64,000 nt of DNA from the NCBI RefSeq assembly GCF_020515625.1, contig NZ_JAIWPJ010000006.1, positions 62,001-126,000 of the forward strand. Reading direction: 5' to 3'. The notes under the pieces are model-generated. The model was not told the DNA's origin, ran no database searches, and saw only the letters and a list, made by a program, of their open reading frames with translations. Source of the DNA: Natrinema amylolyticum (lineage in GTDB: Archaea; Halobacteriota; Halobacteria; Halobacteriales; Natrialbaceae). Numbering within the stretch: position 1 is the stretch's first letter; every line of letters begins with the position of its first letter. The position numbers were made by a program, and so were the translations under genes. Shown one piece after another: positions 17,604 through 26,007 of this stretch.

Positions 17604-19616
17604 CTACATTATTATATATAGGGAAATGATCCCACAAAGAACCATGGATCCTAAAAGTAAAACCAGCAACAGAGGACAATATTCAAAATAATGCTGAGGT
17701 GTTATATCTTCAAATAGGTCAATATCGACTTCATCTGGTTTGGTTGACTCTTTTCGAATTTCAGGGAAGGTGATTTCAGTGTCACTGGTTGACGAAGACA
17801 TTCTTAAAGAAGAGGACCAGAAGTTGGCCTCTGAGGTTTCGAAGTGGCTATAGAGCTTATATAGAAGCCAAAGTGATGGAATTGTTGAGGACAATAATGT
17901 TATTTTTATTGGAGCTTCATTCTCAATCACTGACGTTTGTATTTCTAAGTTATTAAGAAGTACTGTTATACTATTGGGACTCCATTCTGATATCACAAAT
18001 GTACTATAAAATATAATTATAGCCCAAATAAGAACCAAAATATAATATATCTTACTTATGGTTTGTTTTGCATTTTCTAAAGATTTATAAGCAGTTTTGA
18101 GATGAATTTCGTGCTGATCCTCAATCTTACCGAGGTCAAAAACTCGTGTACCTACGTGACTACGAATCTCGGAAAGATAGACAATGAAATCACCAGTACG
18201 ATTCTCCATTATCGCTTGAGTTTCTCCAATTTCGTTTTGTATGATGGGGAAATAGAAGATTAGAATTCCCGCGATCGCTGAGATACTGAAAGGGGCAAGA
18301 ACAGCGAGATCTGAATAGCGAAGAATCAGAACGAAATTAGTTACAATAGCTGCTAGAAGTGTAATGATAATCTTTTGAATATCAGAAGTTAGTGATTGGG
18401 AAGCCTCTGAAAGCGAGGTGGCAACGGTTCTTGTGAGCTCAAATGCCTCCTCAATTGTATTTTGAAGTTGATCTAATTCTTTTTTAGCATCTTCTTCTCG
18501 TAGAAAGCCATAATAGTGACTGATCTCACGGTTCTTTGTAGAGATTTCAGTAAAAGACGAGCAATGAGTAGCAACTGATCGATGCCAATGGGTTAGAGAA
18601 GACGGTCCGTCTGGGTGAACAACTTCCTCCAATAATTTATATATTTCTGGCATGTGGCGATCATCGATCGTATCAGTGGTTGGATCACCGAAATCAATTT
18701 GGCTGGATGCATGATGACGGTCTGTCTTGGTCTCAGCTTCAAAGTGGTTCCCGTCAAGAGAATGTGTAGTAGCTAAACAAGCTATCGCCGACGAAATAAA
18801 AACAGGTTCATAAATATCACGCAAAACAGGGTTATCAAATATAAGTGGCGACACTCTAGGTGGATTGAAATCTGTGTCATCAAACAGATTTGTTAATGTA
18901 CTTTGCTCCTCCTCATAACTACTTTGACAACTAACGGGATAGTAGTCTGTACCACCATTTAGTAGTGAATATAGAGAAATAAATCCAACATATTGACTCT
19001 CTACGATACTGTCACCATCTAAAAAGCAATGATATGGTGTTGATGTGCCACTGAATTGGGATTCAATGATACTCTCAACATTCTTGTCATCAATCCAATA
19101 TTCAAGAGTTTTTTTACTAGTCCAAAACTGTGGTGAGGAGTCACCTATCTCTATATCACATTCATCAAATAGATCATCTTTGATATTCGATTTGTTTATC
19201 GATATTGATAAACGTAGTTGACCGTCACCAGATATACTTAATATATCATATATTAGTTCAACACCATCTCTATAATTTTCTCCTGAAAGCTGGTCAGATA
19301 TCCGACCTGCCCAATCAGAACTACTTTGTTCAGTAGAGGCCAGTAGCAGATCTACCCCCTGCTGCTTAAGACAAACACCATTTTGAAGGTACAGAAGTAG
19401 AGTTTCTGTCTCGTAGCTTGATGGAGCAGGAATACTGAGCTGAAAATCTCTAAACCAGCGTGGCCTGTCGGCTATTTTTTCTACTATTGATTTCAAGTCA
19501 GACTTATCTATATCATCAATTGATTGGTCTGAAATAGAAATGGTATTCTTACTCCAATTTCCTTCCTCTAAATACGCCTCCTGTAAATTAGCTAAGAATG
19601 ATAATTCATCTATCAT
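17604..19616 (-). CDS. Unrecognised membrane protein with large soluble N-terminal domain
   Basis: The 670-residue protein has a soluble N-terminal region of about 390 residues, a short coiled coil (KKELDQLQNTIEEAFELTR, about 380-400), then four hydrophobic segments: about 415-460 (a helical hairpin), about 540-560, about 585-605 and a C-terminal one at about 645-670 ending in SLYIIM. It overlaps the upstream acidic-protein gene by 11 nt, so the two are cotranscribed. The DNA is the most AT-rich of the whole window, a sign of recent acquisition. No family is recognised. The plan of a membrane protein paired with a soluble partner resembles several two-gene defence systems, but no specific one is claimed. 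Confidence 0.78.
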   Translation of the reverse strand: MIDELSFLANLQEAYLEEGNWSKNTISISDQSIDDIDKSDLKSIVEKIADRPRWFRDFQLSIPAPSSYETETLLLYLQNGVCLKQQGVDLLLASTEQSSSDWAGRISDQLSGENYRDGVELIYDILSISGDGQLRLSISINKSNIKDDLFDECDIEIGDSSPQFWTSKKTLEYWIDDKNVESIIESQFSGTSTPYHCFLDGDSIVESQYVGFISLYSLLNGGTDYYPVSCQSSYEEEQSTLTNLFDDTDFNPPRVSPLIFDNPVLRDIYEPVFISSAIACLATTHSLDGNHFEAETKTDRHHASSQIDFGDPTTDTIDDRHMPEIYKLLEEVVHPDGPSSLTHWHRSVATHCSSFTEISTKNREISHYYGFLREEDAKKELDQLQNTIEEAFELTRTVATSLSEASQSLTSDIQKIIITLLAAIVTNFVLILRYSDLAVLAPFSISAIAGILIFYFPIIQNEIGETQAIMENRTGDFIVYLSEIRSHVGTRVFDLGKIEDQHEIHLKTAYKSLENAKQTISKIYYILVLIWAIIIFYSTFVISEWSPNSITVLLNNLEIQTSVIENEAPIKITLLSSTIPSLWLLYKLYSHFETSEANFWSSSLRMSSSTSDTEITFPEIRKESTKPDEVDIDLFEDITPQHYFEYCPLLLVLLLGSMVLCGIISLYIIM

Positions 19617-20886
19617 CTAATATATCATCCAAATTTTTATATTCTGACAGATCGGGGAAAAGGGATATATCAATTGTTTCATCCTCTTCTTCTTCTCCTT
19701 CTTCTTCGCCATTTGACGACTGACGATAAGTACCTTTTCCAACAGGCCGGAAGGCTGGTTCTTGACCTCTTATAACTGTGAATATTTCACCAGTATCGGT
19801 GTTTTCATAGAAATCAATTGGATCCTGTTCAAGAACTTGACCCACCGTGAACCCTTGTATCTTGAAATTGCCAATCTCTATTACAATACCACTATCCCAA
19901 TATTTCTCAAGATTATCTTGTAACTCGCTCTGGTCTACATCAGCAAGTGAATCAATTTCAGCAAAGGGATCTTCGATATCCTCATTATCAGTCTCATCAT
20001 CTTTCACTTGTTTCAAAATATCAATTCGTTGTTCTGCTAATATCTCGTCTTTATGATCTACTCCCTGTAAATCAAGAAATTCATGCCAATACTGGGCTTG
20101 TCCATTTCTCTGGTAAAGATATGCTACTCCAAGTGACTCTCCATCTGAGTTATCTTCATCTTCATCAGTACCCTCTCCGCCATTAGTTTCATTTTCGGAA
20201 TCATCTTGGGAATTTGACCCACGATCCTCATTTGATGTTCCTTGAAAAGGGTATAATATAGATTTTTTCAATGTGTCATCAAATGCATCCTGTAGATTAG
20301 AAAATAATTCCTCGGCATCTTCATCATTATCTTCTCCAGGAATGAAAACATCTTCTCTAAGTGGGAGTTGAACGATCATAAGTCGATTCTCAGATTCAAA
20401 TCTATCACTTTCCCAGGAATATTCAATGAATAATAAAAAGCAATCAACGCTATTAGAAGCCTTTTCATACTTCTCTATTAAAGGATCTGCCTGATTGGAA
20501 AAGCCGTCATTCGTATTATTTTCTTCAGTAGATGTATCGTCGTCTTCTTCTACTTCTTCTGCTTCCTCTGCTTCTTCAGCCTCACTTTCAGGAGAATTCA
20601 CATCGGATTCCGCATTATTGAGATGGAAGGTTGAAAGTTCGTTAAGAGTTGATTGCGTTTCTTGGTCCTCTAGCTCGTGTTTTCGAGCATTCTTGATCGA
20701 GGGGTCTTTATATTGCTTTTTTTCTAAGTTTCCCATGAAGCCCCGGACAATATCTTTCGTATTTTCATAATTATCTAGTTCATCAGCTGATATTTCCTCA
20801 TAGAGTTCCCACCAAGGATCATCAGCCTGTGGATGGCATTGATAAATAGAAACATGTTGAACATCTCCCTTCTGCTGATCAGTCAT
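19606..20886 (-). CDS. Unrecognised acidic soluble protein, partner of the membrane protein
   Basis: The 426-residue protein starts at ATG 20886, downstream of a TATA-like TTATTATAGG on the minus strand near 20910-20920. It has no membrane segment. Two low-complexity acidic tracts (about 100-120, with repeated EEAE; and about 225-250, Asp/Glu/Asn) separate more structured parts: SVDCFLLFIEYSWESDRF, LGVAYLYQRNGQAQYWHEFL and IVIEIGNFKIQGFTVGQVL. A third acidic run (GEEEGEEEEDE) is near the C-terminus. It does not match any family known to me. The 11-nt overlap with the downstream membrane-protein gene indicates coupled translation and probably a shared function. Confidence 0.75.
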   Translation of the reverse strand: MTDQQKGDVQHVSIYQCHPQADDPWWELYEEISADELDNYENTKDIVRGFMGNLEKKQYKDPSIKNARKHELEDQETQSTLNELSTFHLNNAESDVNSPESEAEEAEEAEEVEEDDDTSTEENNTNDGFSNQADPLIEKYEKASNSVDCFLLFIEYSWESDRFESENRLMIVQLPLREDVFIPGEDNDEDAEELFSNLQDAFDDTLKKSILYPFQGTSNEDRGSNSQDDSENETNGGEGTDEDEDNSDGESLGVAYLYQRNGQAQYWHEFLDLQGVDHKDEILAEQRIDILKQVKDDETDNEDIEDPFAEIDSLADVDQSELQDNLEKYWDSGIVIEIGNFKIQGFTVGQVLEQDPIDFYENTDTGEIFTVIRGQEPAFRPVGKGTYRQSSNGEEEGEEEEDETIDISLFPDLSEYKNLDDILDDR

Positions 20887-21067
20887 TCTTCATGATGTTC
20901 TTAGACATCCTATAATAAAAGTGGCGTTTGCCAGTTCAGCACATAGGCCTAAGAGAAGTATATGATCCGCGGATCAGCACAGCTCACAAACTTCCGTTCG
21001 TGAATGTAATACTATATTGGAAATAAAGCCAGCAAAGAGGACTGGTCTCCAAACTACTAGTAGTTCT
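20887..21067. other. Right boundary of the island, with palindromes
   Basis: Composition switches from very AT-rich to very GC-rich across about 21,065-21,090. Two exact palindromes sit here: TGATCCGCGGATCA (20963-20976) and ACTACTAGTAGT (21053-21064), the latter four nt before the first ATG of the interrupted zinc-ribbon gene. The second could be part of the attachment-site core, but the other end of the island is outside the window so no direct repeat can be confirmed. No tRNA gene is present at this junction. Confidence 0.55.
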
Positions 21068-21751
21068 ATGGTCTTACCGGACAACACTGTCCTCGTCCAC
21101 GACGTCGACGGCTACCAGCCCGTCGCGTGGCTGACCCGCGCCGACAGCGTCTCGAGCGACCGGCGAGACGGCTTCACCCTCGTTGCGAAGAAGGACACCC
21201 AGACGCTGCGGATCGCCACCCACGAACGCGACGGATTCGCTCACTATCCGGCTTCGGCGGCCGGAACGCCCGTCGGGGACTGTCCCGACTGCGGCGCGGC
21301 GTTAGTGCGCTCGAGCGGCGTCCACTGTGTCGGCTGTGGCGACCGCTACGGCGTGCCGGCGGACGCGACGGTCCGCGACGAGCACTGCGATTGCGACTGC
21401 GGGCTCCCCAAGATGCGCGTCGAGCGCGGTCTCGCCTTCAACGTCTGCCTCGACCGCGGCTGTGAGTCCCTCGACGCGGCGGTCAAGGGAGCCTTCGACC
21501 GCGAGTGGGAGTGCCCAGAACCGGACTGCGACGGCGACCTCCGGATCCTCCGGCGCGGTGGGCTCATCGCCGGCTGCGAGCACTACCCCGACTGCGACAC
21601 CGGTTTCGCCGTCCCCGCGGGCGTCGTCGACGGCGAGTGCGACTGCGGGCTACCGACCTTCGAGACCGCCAGCGGCGTCCGCTGTCTCGACGCGACCTGC
21701 GATCGCGCACTCGAGAGCCCGCTCGGGGCCGACTCCGTCGCCGACGACTGA
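21068..21751 (+). CDS. NucS/DUF91-type zinc-ribbon protein, N-terminus probably lost at island junction
   Basis: The 227-residue frame from ATG 21068 matches my recollection of haloarchaeal DUF91/NucS-like proteins from NTVLVHDVDGYQPVAWLTR onward. It contains several Cys-rich ribbons: CPDCGAAL...CVGCGDRY (about 75-100), CDCDCGLPKM, CPEPDCDGDLRILRRGG...CEHYPDCDTGF and a last CDCGLP, resembling topoisomerase C4 zinc fingers. In the full-length relatives I recall, about 30 residues precede this point; here those residues are replaced by island-derived sequence (the frame could start at TTG 21017 but its first codons look unrelated). The first few codons after 21068 (TTA, ACT) are also unlike the GC-rich remainder. 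The gene is either a 5'-truncated remnant or is expressed with an island-supplied start. Confidence 0.7.
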   Translation: MVLPDNTVLVHDVDGYQPVAWLTRADSVSSDRRDGFTLVAKKDTQTLRIATHERDGFAHYPASAAGTPVGDCPDCGAALVRSSGVHCVGCGDRYGVPADATVRDEHCDCDCGLPKMRVERGLAFNVCLDRGCESLDAAVKGAFDREWECPEPDCDGDLRILRRGGLIAGCEHYPDCDTGFAVPAGVVDGECDCGLPTFETASGVRCLDATCDRALESPLGADSVADD

Positions 21752-22085
21752 CTCCTACCGTGTCGTCTTCCCACCGCGCGACAGCCGAAAGATCAGCCGG
21801 CGCTGCGGTGGGCGGGACTGAAAGGGGCTGGTGCGCTGAGCGGACGCCTCGCGTCCGCGATGCTCGGGAGAGCGACGCTCTCCCGTTGCTCGACGAACCC
21901 CGACGATGCAAGGACCGGAAGGAGCGAGCGGAGCGAGCGACCGAGGACCGCAGCGAGGCGCGGGAGTCGAGCGCACCAGGGGCTTTCAGCGTGTTCGATT
22001 CGGACCCGATTCCTCAGGAAACGATAGTGACGACGAATAGGGATCGATCCGCAGCCACTTAGTGCCGGCCGGCCAAACCCCGGCT
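21752..22085. repeat. Hairpin-rich intergenic region
   Basis: This gap contains two perfect 8-bp hairpins in succession: GCGGACGC-CTC-GCGTCCGC (about 21839-21857) and GGGAGAGC-GAC-GCTCTCCC (about 21869-21887). Downstream is a purine-rich GAGCGAGCGGAGCGAGCG stretch of a kind often seen between haloarchaeal genes. The hairpins could act as terminators for the zinc-ribbon gene. No coding frame is supported. Confidence 0.5.
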
Positions 22086-23162
22086 ATGTCACTCGAGGGG
22101 CGGTTCGACGCGGACGAGGGGGTCGTCCACGTGGGCGGCGACGCGCGCCAGCGATATCACGACTCGCGGGGCTACGGCTATCCGCTCGAGGGGAACGAGA
22201 TCGCGCTCGCGCCCGTGGAAGCGGCCCACCTCCTGTATCGAGGGGACCTCGAGGCGGTCGTGAATACCGCGAGCGGCGAACGGCTCGGGTTCCGGGAGTT
22301 CATCGCCCGCGAGCCCGGCGACGATTTCGGCGTTCGGTTTCTCGTCTACGCGGATCTGCGATCGCGGGGCTTCTACCTCTCGCCGGCCGCGGAGCCGTGG
22401 GTGTCGGACCCGCCCGGCGGCGAGGCCGACTTCGCGGTGTTCCCGCGAGGGAAGGGGCCCGGCGACGGCGAAATTGCCTACGCCTTGCGGATCATCGGCG
22501 AGCGAACCGACATTCCCGCCGCCGAGCTCCGGGAGGGCGTGCTGGCGGTGGTCGACGAGGAGAGCGAAATCACCTACTTCGAGGTCGGCCGCCGTGACCC
22601 GACGGGGACCTCGGACTCCGACGCGTCGCTGCCCACGGAGTGCGAGGCCGACCTGCTCGCCGACCGGGTCGTCGTCTGGGAGCCGCCGCTCGACCTCTAC
22701 GAGCGGACGTTCTACGGCCAGCCCCTCGAGGGCCGGGAGTACGACGAGCCGACGCTGCAGTGTTCCCTGCTCGAGGCGGCCTACCTCGCCGAACGGGGGG
22801 CGATCGACCTCGAGCCCGAGACGGTCCGCGAGCGGGGTCGCGAGGTCGAGGGCGAGCGCTTCGATCGGCGGCTGACCGTCTACACTGCGCTCCGGGAACG
22901 CGGCGTCGTCCCCAAGACGGGGTACAAGTTCGGCGCCGACTTCCGGACCTACGCCGACGTGGAGTCCGTCGAGGATCTCGGCCACTCCGAGTTGTTGGTT
23001 CGCGTCCATCCCGCCGGCTACGTCTTCGAGCCGCGGGATCTGGCGCTGGACGTGCGGCTCGCTCACGGCGTCCGGAAGACGATGGTGTTCGCACTGGTGG
23101 GCGAGGGATCCGACGGCCGCGCGGAACTCGAGTGGTGGTCGCTCGAGCGGCTGACGCCCTGA
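22086..23162 (+). CDS. endA: tRNA-splicing endonuclease EndA
   Basis: The 358-residue protein is a two-repeat (tandem) tRNA intron endonuclease as found in haloarchaea. The C-terminal repeat holds the catalytic triad environment: the tyrosine in KFGADFRTY, the histidine in GHSELLVRV and the lysine in LAHGVRKTMVFAL; the N-terminal repeat carries the matching fold (YGYPLEGNEIAL; FLVYADLRSRGFYL). It cuts bulge-helix-bulge introns from pre-tRNAs, such as tRNA-Trp in haloarchaea, and from some rRNA precursors. ATG 22086 starts right at the family N-terminus. It is transcribed toward the tubulin-like gene after a 135-bp gap; a TrpRS gene follows 3 kb downstream. Confidence 0.93.
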   Translation: MSLEGRFDADEGVVHVGGDARQRYHDSRGYGYPLEGNEIALAPVEAAHLLYRGDLEAVVNTASGERLGFREFIAREPGDDFGVRFLVYADLRSRGFYLSPAAEPWVSDPPGGEADFAVFPRGKGPGDGEIAYALRIIGERTDIPAAELREGVLAVVDEESEITYFEVGRRDPTGTSDSDASLPTECEADLLADRVVVWEPPLDLYERTFYGQPLEGREYDEPTLQCSLLEAAYLAERGAIDLEPETVRERGREVEGERFDRRLTVYTALRERGVVPKTGYKFGADFRTYADVESVEDLGHSELLVRVHPAGYVFEPRDLALDVRLAHGVRKTMVFALVGEGSDGRAELEWWSLERLTP

Positions 23163-23228
23163 GTCGGCCGTCGCTCGGCCGTCGGCGACGCCGCGTCGAT
23201 CGGTACGGCCCGTCGACCCGCGCCGACT

Positions 23229-23389
23229 GACCGCTCGTTTCTCACAACAGTCCGCGCGAGCGGAATCCTCAAAACCCCGACGGACGAGGAACGCACCATG
23301 CAACTCGAGGTGATCGGCGTCGGCGGCGCGGGCTGTCGGATCGCCGACGCGATCCGGGCCGCGGAGCCGACCGACCGCTCGTTTCTCAC
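23229..23389. repeat. 17-bp direct repeat upstream of and inside the tubulin-like gene
   Basis: GACCGCTCGTTTCTCAC occurs exactly at 23229-23245, before the gene, and again at 23373-23389, within codons encoding DRSFLT. The copies are 144 bp apart start to start. This may be the trace of a small duplication that created or reshaped the 5' end of the gene. Confidence 0.6.
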
Positions 23390-24458
23390 CGATGTCTTCG
23401 CGTTCGACACCGACGGGAACGACCTGAATCGGACCGTCATCCCCGAATCGAACCGGGTTCGGTACGGCCCCGACGATATCGAGGGCGGCCTCGAAGGCGA
23501 TCTCGAACGAGGGCGGTCCGTCGGCCGAGATTACGCCGACGACCTCCTCGAGAGCGCGGACCGTTCCACACCGGGCGCGGCCGACGGGATTCTCGTCGCG
23601 GTCGGCCTCGGCGGGGCGACCGGCAGCGGTGCGGTCCCCGCGCTCGTCTCAGCGCTCCAGCGGCGGTCCGACGCGCCGGTCTACGTCCTGGCGACGCTGC
23701 CGGCCGACCGCGAGTTCGACGCCGCGGCGGACGCGTCGGGAAGCGGCCCTCGCGCGAGCGAGCCGAGCACCGCCGACGCACCGCCGCGACCGAACGCGGC
23801 GGTGAACGCCGTCGCCACCCTCGAGCGACTCGACGGGGTCGCGAGCGCGATCATCACGTTCGACAACGAGGACTGGCTCCGCCCCGGCGAGACGCTCGCC
23901 GACGGTCGCGACCGCTGCAACCGCGAGCTGGCGACGCGCGTCGCGGCCGTCTTCGCCGACGGCGGCGGTTCAGCGGAGTCGGTCGCCCAGACCGTCATCG
24001 ATGCGAGCGACATCCGCCGGATCGTCGGCGACCAGTCGGCCATCGTCGCGCTCGGCTACGGAGACCAGGCGGTCGAGACGAGCGGCTCGCGGTTCGGCCT
24101 CGGGCTCCTGTCGGCGGAGCCGGACGTCGACACGAGCGAGGCGGTCAGCGCCGTCGAGACGGTGGTCAGAAAGGGGATCCGCGGGAAATTGACCCTCGAC
24201 TGTGACCCCGAAACGGCCGAGCGCGGACTGCTGATCGTCGGCGGCCCGCCGGCGTGGCTCAACCGACGCGCGATCGCCGAGGGACGGCGAACCCTCGAGT
24301 CGGCCGTCGGCGGTTCGGGCATCCTCGGCGGCGATTCGCCCCGGCCCGACGGCGACCGCGTCTTCGCAGCGGTCGTCCTCGCCGGCGTCGAATCGGATCG
24401 ACTCGCGGCGTTGCGAACGGCGGCCGATCGGGCCGACCAGACGGACCGAGCCGACTGA
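23298..24458 (+). CDS. Tubulin/FtsZ-superfamily GTPase (divergent, CetZ-like)
   Basis: The 386-residue protein begins MQLEVIGVGGAGCRIAD, the nucleotide-binding start of the FtsZ/tubulin superfamily, and has the signature loop as GLGGATGSGAVP (about 95-106; canonical GGGTGSG with the third Gly replaced by Ala). The T7-type region and the C-terminal activation domain (AVSAVETVVRKGIRGKLTL onward) follow. An Ala/Pro/Ser-rich insert lies around 145-165. It differs from the standard haloarchaeal CetZ start (MKLAMIGFGQAGGK type) and from FtsZ1/2, so it is probably one of the non-canonical tubulin-like proteins; a role in shape or division is inferred from the superfamily only. Confidence 0.82.
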   Translation: MQLEVIGVGGAGCRIADAIRAAEPTDRSFLTDVFAFDTDGNDLNRTVIPESNRVRYGPDDIEGGLEGDLERGRSVGRDYADDLLESADRSTPGAADGILVAVGLGGATGSGAVPALVSALQRRSDAPVYVLATLPADREFDAAADASGSGPRASEPSTADAPPRPNAAVNAVATLERLDGVASAIITFDNEDWLRPGETLADGRDRCNRELATRVAAVFADGGGSAESVAQTVIDASDIRRIVGDQSAIVALGYGDQAVETSGSRFGLGLLSAEPDVDTSEAVSAVETVVRKGIRGKLTLDCDPETAERGLLIVGGPPAWLNRRAIAEGRRTLESAVGGSGILGGDSPRPDGDRVFAAVVLAGVESDRLAALRTAADRADQTDRAD

Positions 24459-24512
24459 CGTCGACTCCGGACGCGATAGCTCGCGGAATCGCTCGTTAGT
24501 TCGTCGCCCGAG

Positions 24513-25469
24513 CTATGCGAATCGCTTGAGGAACCGTTTCCCCAGGACGACCTCCGTCCCCGCCAATCCGACCGAGCAAAAGAGCGTGACGTCGTCCTCG
24601 CGCTGCCGGCCGAGTCCCGGGTCCTCGAGCATGTCGGCGAGTTCGATCATCCGCTCGCGGTCCTCGCCCGCCACGATGTACGGGCGGTCGTAGTCGTCGA
24701 CCTGCGGGAGCGAGTCGGTGGCGACGACGTCGGCGCGATCGACGACCGCGAGCGGGAGTTCGTGGGCGTCCCGAAATCGCGGTCCGATCGTCGTGACGTG
24801 GGTGCCGGGCGCGAGCCAGTCGGCATCGAAGACCGGCTCCTCGCTGTCGGTCGCACAGACGAGCGCCTCGGCTTCGCGGACGACCGGTTCGGGGTCGTCG
24901 ACCGCGCGAACGGGCGGGTCGACCTCGCCGTCGACCGTCTCGGCGAAGGATTCGCGGCTTCCGGTGGTCGGACTGTAGACCAGTACCTCCGTGAACTCGC
25001 GGGCCGCACAGGCCGCACCGACCTGCGCTCGAGCCTGGAAGCCCGACCCGAGAACGCCGACCGTCTCGCACCCTTCGCGAGCGAGACGGTCGATCGCGAC
25101 GCCGCCGATGCCCCCAGTGCGGAGGCCACCGATCGCATGGCCGACGACCAGCCCTTCGAACGCGCCGGTCGTCGCGTCGAAAATCGCTACCAGTTCCGTG
25201 TGTCCCTCGCCGTCATCGGGATGGGTCTCGTAGACTCGGAAGCCGGCGGCGTTAGCCGGACCAGTCGCGGCTCCCGCAGTGAAGACGAGTTCGCCCTCGC
25301 CGGCGTCGACGTGCCAGCGCGGCGGGGCCTCGAGGGTGCCGGCGGCCCGTTCAGCGAACGCCGACCGCACGGCGTCGACGACCCCCTCGTAGTCGAACTG
25401 CGAGTAGATATCGCCGTCCGTCAGGATCGGAACGTCGGTCACGATCGACGTATCAGTCGGAGGAACCAT
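24513..25469 (-). CDS. Ornithine cyclodeaminase/mu-crystallin family dehydrogenase
   Basis: The 318-residue protein has the OCD/mu-crystallin architecture: an N-terminal substrate domain with the conserved APPRWHVD region, then a Rossmann fold with GVLGSGFQARAQ (about 142-153). Family members deaminate ornithine to proline or act as alanine dehydrogenases or imine reductases; substrate cannot be told from sequence. ATG 25469 starts with a short polar leader (MVPPTDTSIVTD). It is a distant paralogue of the gene at 50164-51156. It is convergent with the tubulin-like gene and sits 38 nt downstream of the methyltransferase gene on the same strand, whose stop precedes it. Confidence 0.86.
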   Translation of the reverse strand: MVPPTDTSIVTDVPILTDGDIYSQFDYEGVVDAVRSAFAERAAGTLEAPPRWHVDAGEGELVFTAGAATGPANAAGFRVYETHPDDGEGHTELVAIFDATTGAFEGLVVGHAIGGLRTGGIGGVAIDRLAREGCETVGVLGSGFQARAQVGAACAAREFTEVLVYSPTTGSRESFAETVDGEVDPPVRAVDDPEPVVREAEALVCATDSEEPVFDADWLAPGTHVTTIGPRFRDAHELPLAVVDRADVVATDSLPQVDDYDRPYIVAGEDRERMIELADMLEDPGLGRQREDDVTLFCSVGLAGTEVVLGKRFLKRFA

Positions 25470-25507
25470 AACAGGTGCGGCACAGGAATCGTTCGAGAAC
25501 CGAACCG

Positions 25508-25903
25508 CTACGGCTCACCGGGAATCGCGGCCCCCTCGTGCTCGAGCAACCGTCGTTTCAACGCCAGTCCGCCCGCGTAGCCGGTGAGCGAGTCCGCGCC
25601 GACGATTCGGTGACAGGGCACGATCACGGGAACCGGATTGCGGCCGCAGGCCTGCCCGACCGCGATCGGTGCGCTGTCGAGTGCCGACGCGATCTCCCCG
25701 TACGTTCGGGTTTCGCCGGCCGGAATCGCCGTCATCGCGCGCATGACAGTCCCCGTGAAGTCGTCGGGAAACGCGATCTCGAGGTCGAACGCCGTCCGCT
25801 CGCCGGCCTCGTACTCCCGCACCTGGTCGCGGATCACCGCCGGCTCCGCGTCGATCGCCGAGCCGTCGATCTCCTGTTCGCGCCCGAATAGCTGAATCCG
25901 CAT
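25508..25903 (-). CDS. Methylated-DNA--protein-cysteine methyltransferase (Ogt/MGMT)
   Basis: The active-site signature PCHRIVG and the upstream VGQACGRNPVPVIV are characteristic of O6-alkylguanine-DNA alkyltransferases, which transfer the alkyl group to the cysteine irreversibly. ATG 25903 (MRIQLFGREQEID) gives 131 residues with a short N-terminal domain; longer in-frame extension upstream is unsupported. The helix-turn-helix (TRTYGEIASALDSAPIAVGQ in part) and the arginine-finger region are present. It is divergent from trpS, sharing a 104-bp region that contains palindromes. The role is direct repair of alkylation damage. Confidence 0.92.
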   Translation of the reverse strand: MRIQLFGREQEIDGSAIDAEPAVIRDQVREYEAGERTAFDLEIAFPDDFTGTVMRAMTAIPAGETRTYGEIASALDSAPIAVGQACGRNPVPVIVPCHRIVGADSLTGYAGGLALKRRLLEHEGAAIPGEP

Positions 25904-25944
25904 CGTACTCGACGTTCGGGGCGCACCGACATCACTCTCGGTGA

Positions 25945-25996
25945 CCGAATATTTCGGCAGAGCCGAAGCCGAAGGCTTTTGCGCGCTGGCGCGCCA
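25945..25996. promoter_or_regulatory. Palindromes between the alkyltransferase and trpS
   Basis: The divergent region contains CCGAA-TAT-TTCGG (25945-25957) and TGGCGCGCCA (25987-25996), the latter inside a larger near-palindrome with TTTTG and CAAAA arms ending 12 bp before the trpS ATG. They could be operators for either gene, or an untranslated-leader hairpin of the trpS mRNA. Confidence 0.4.
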
Positions 25997-26007
25997 AAAC
26001 GCACCTA

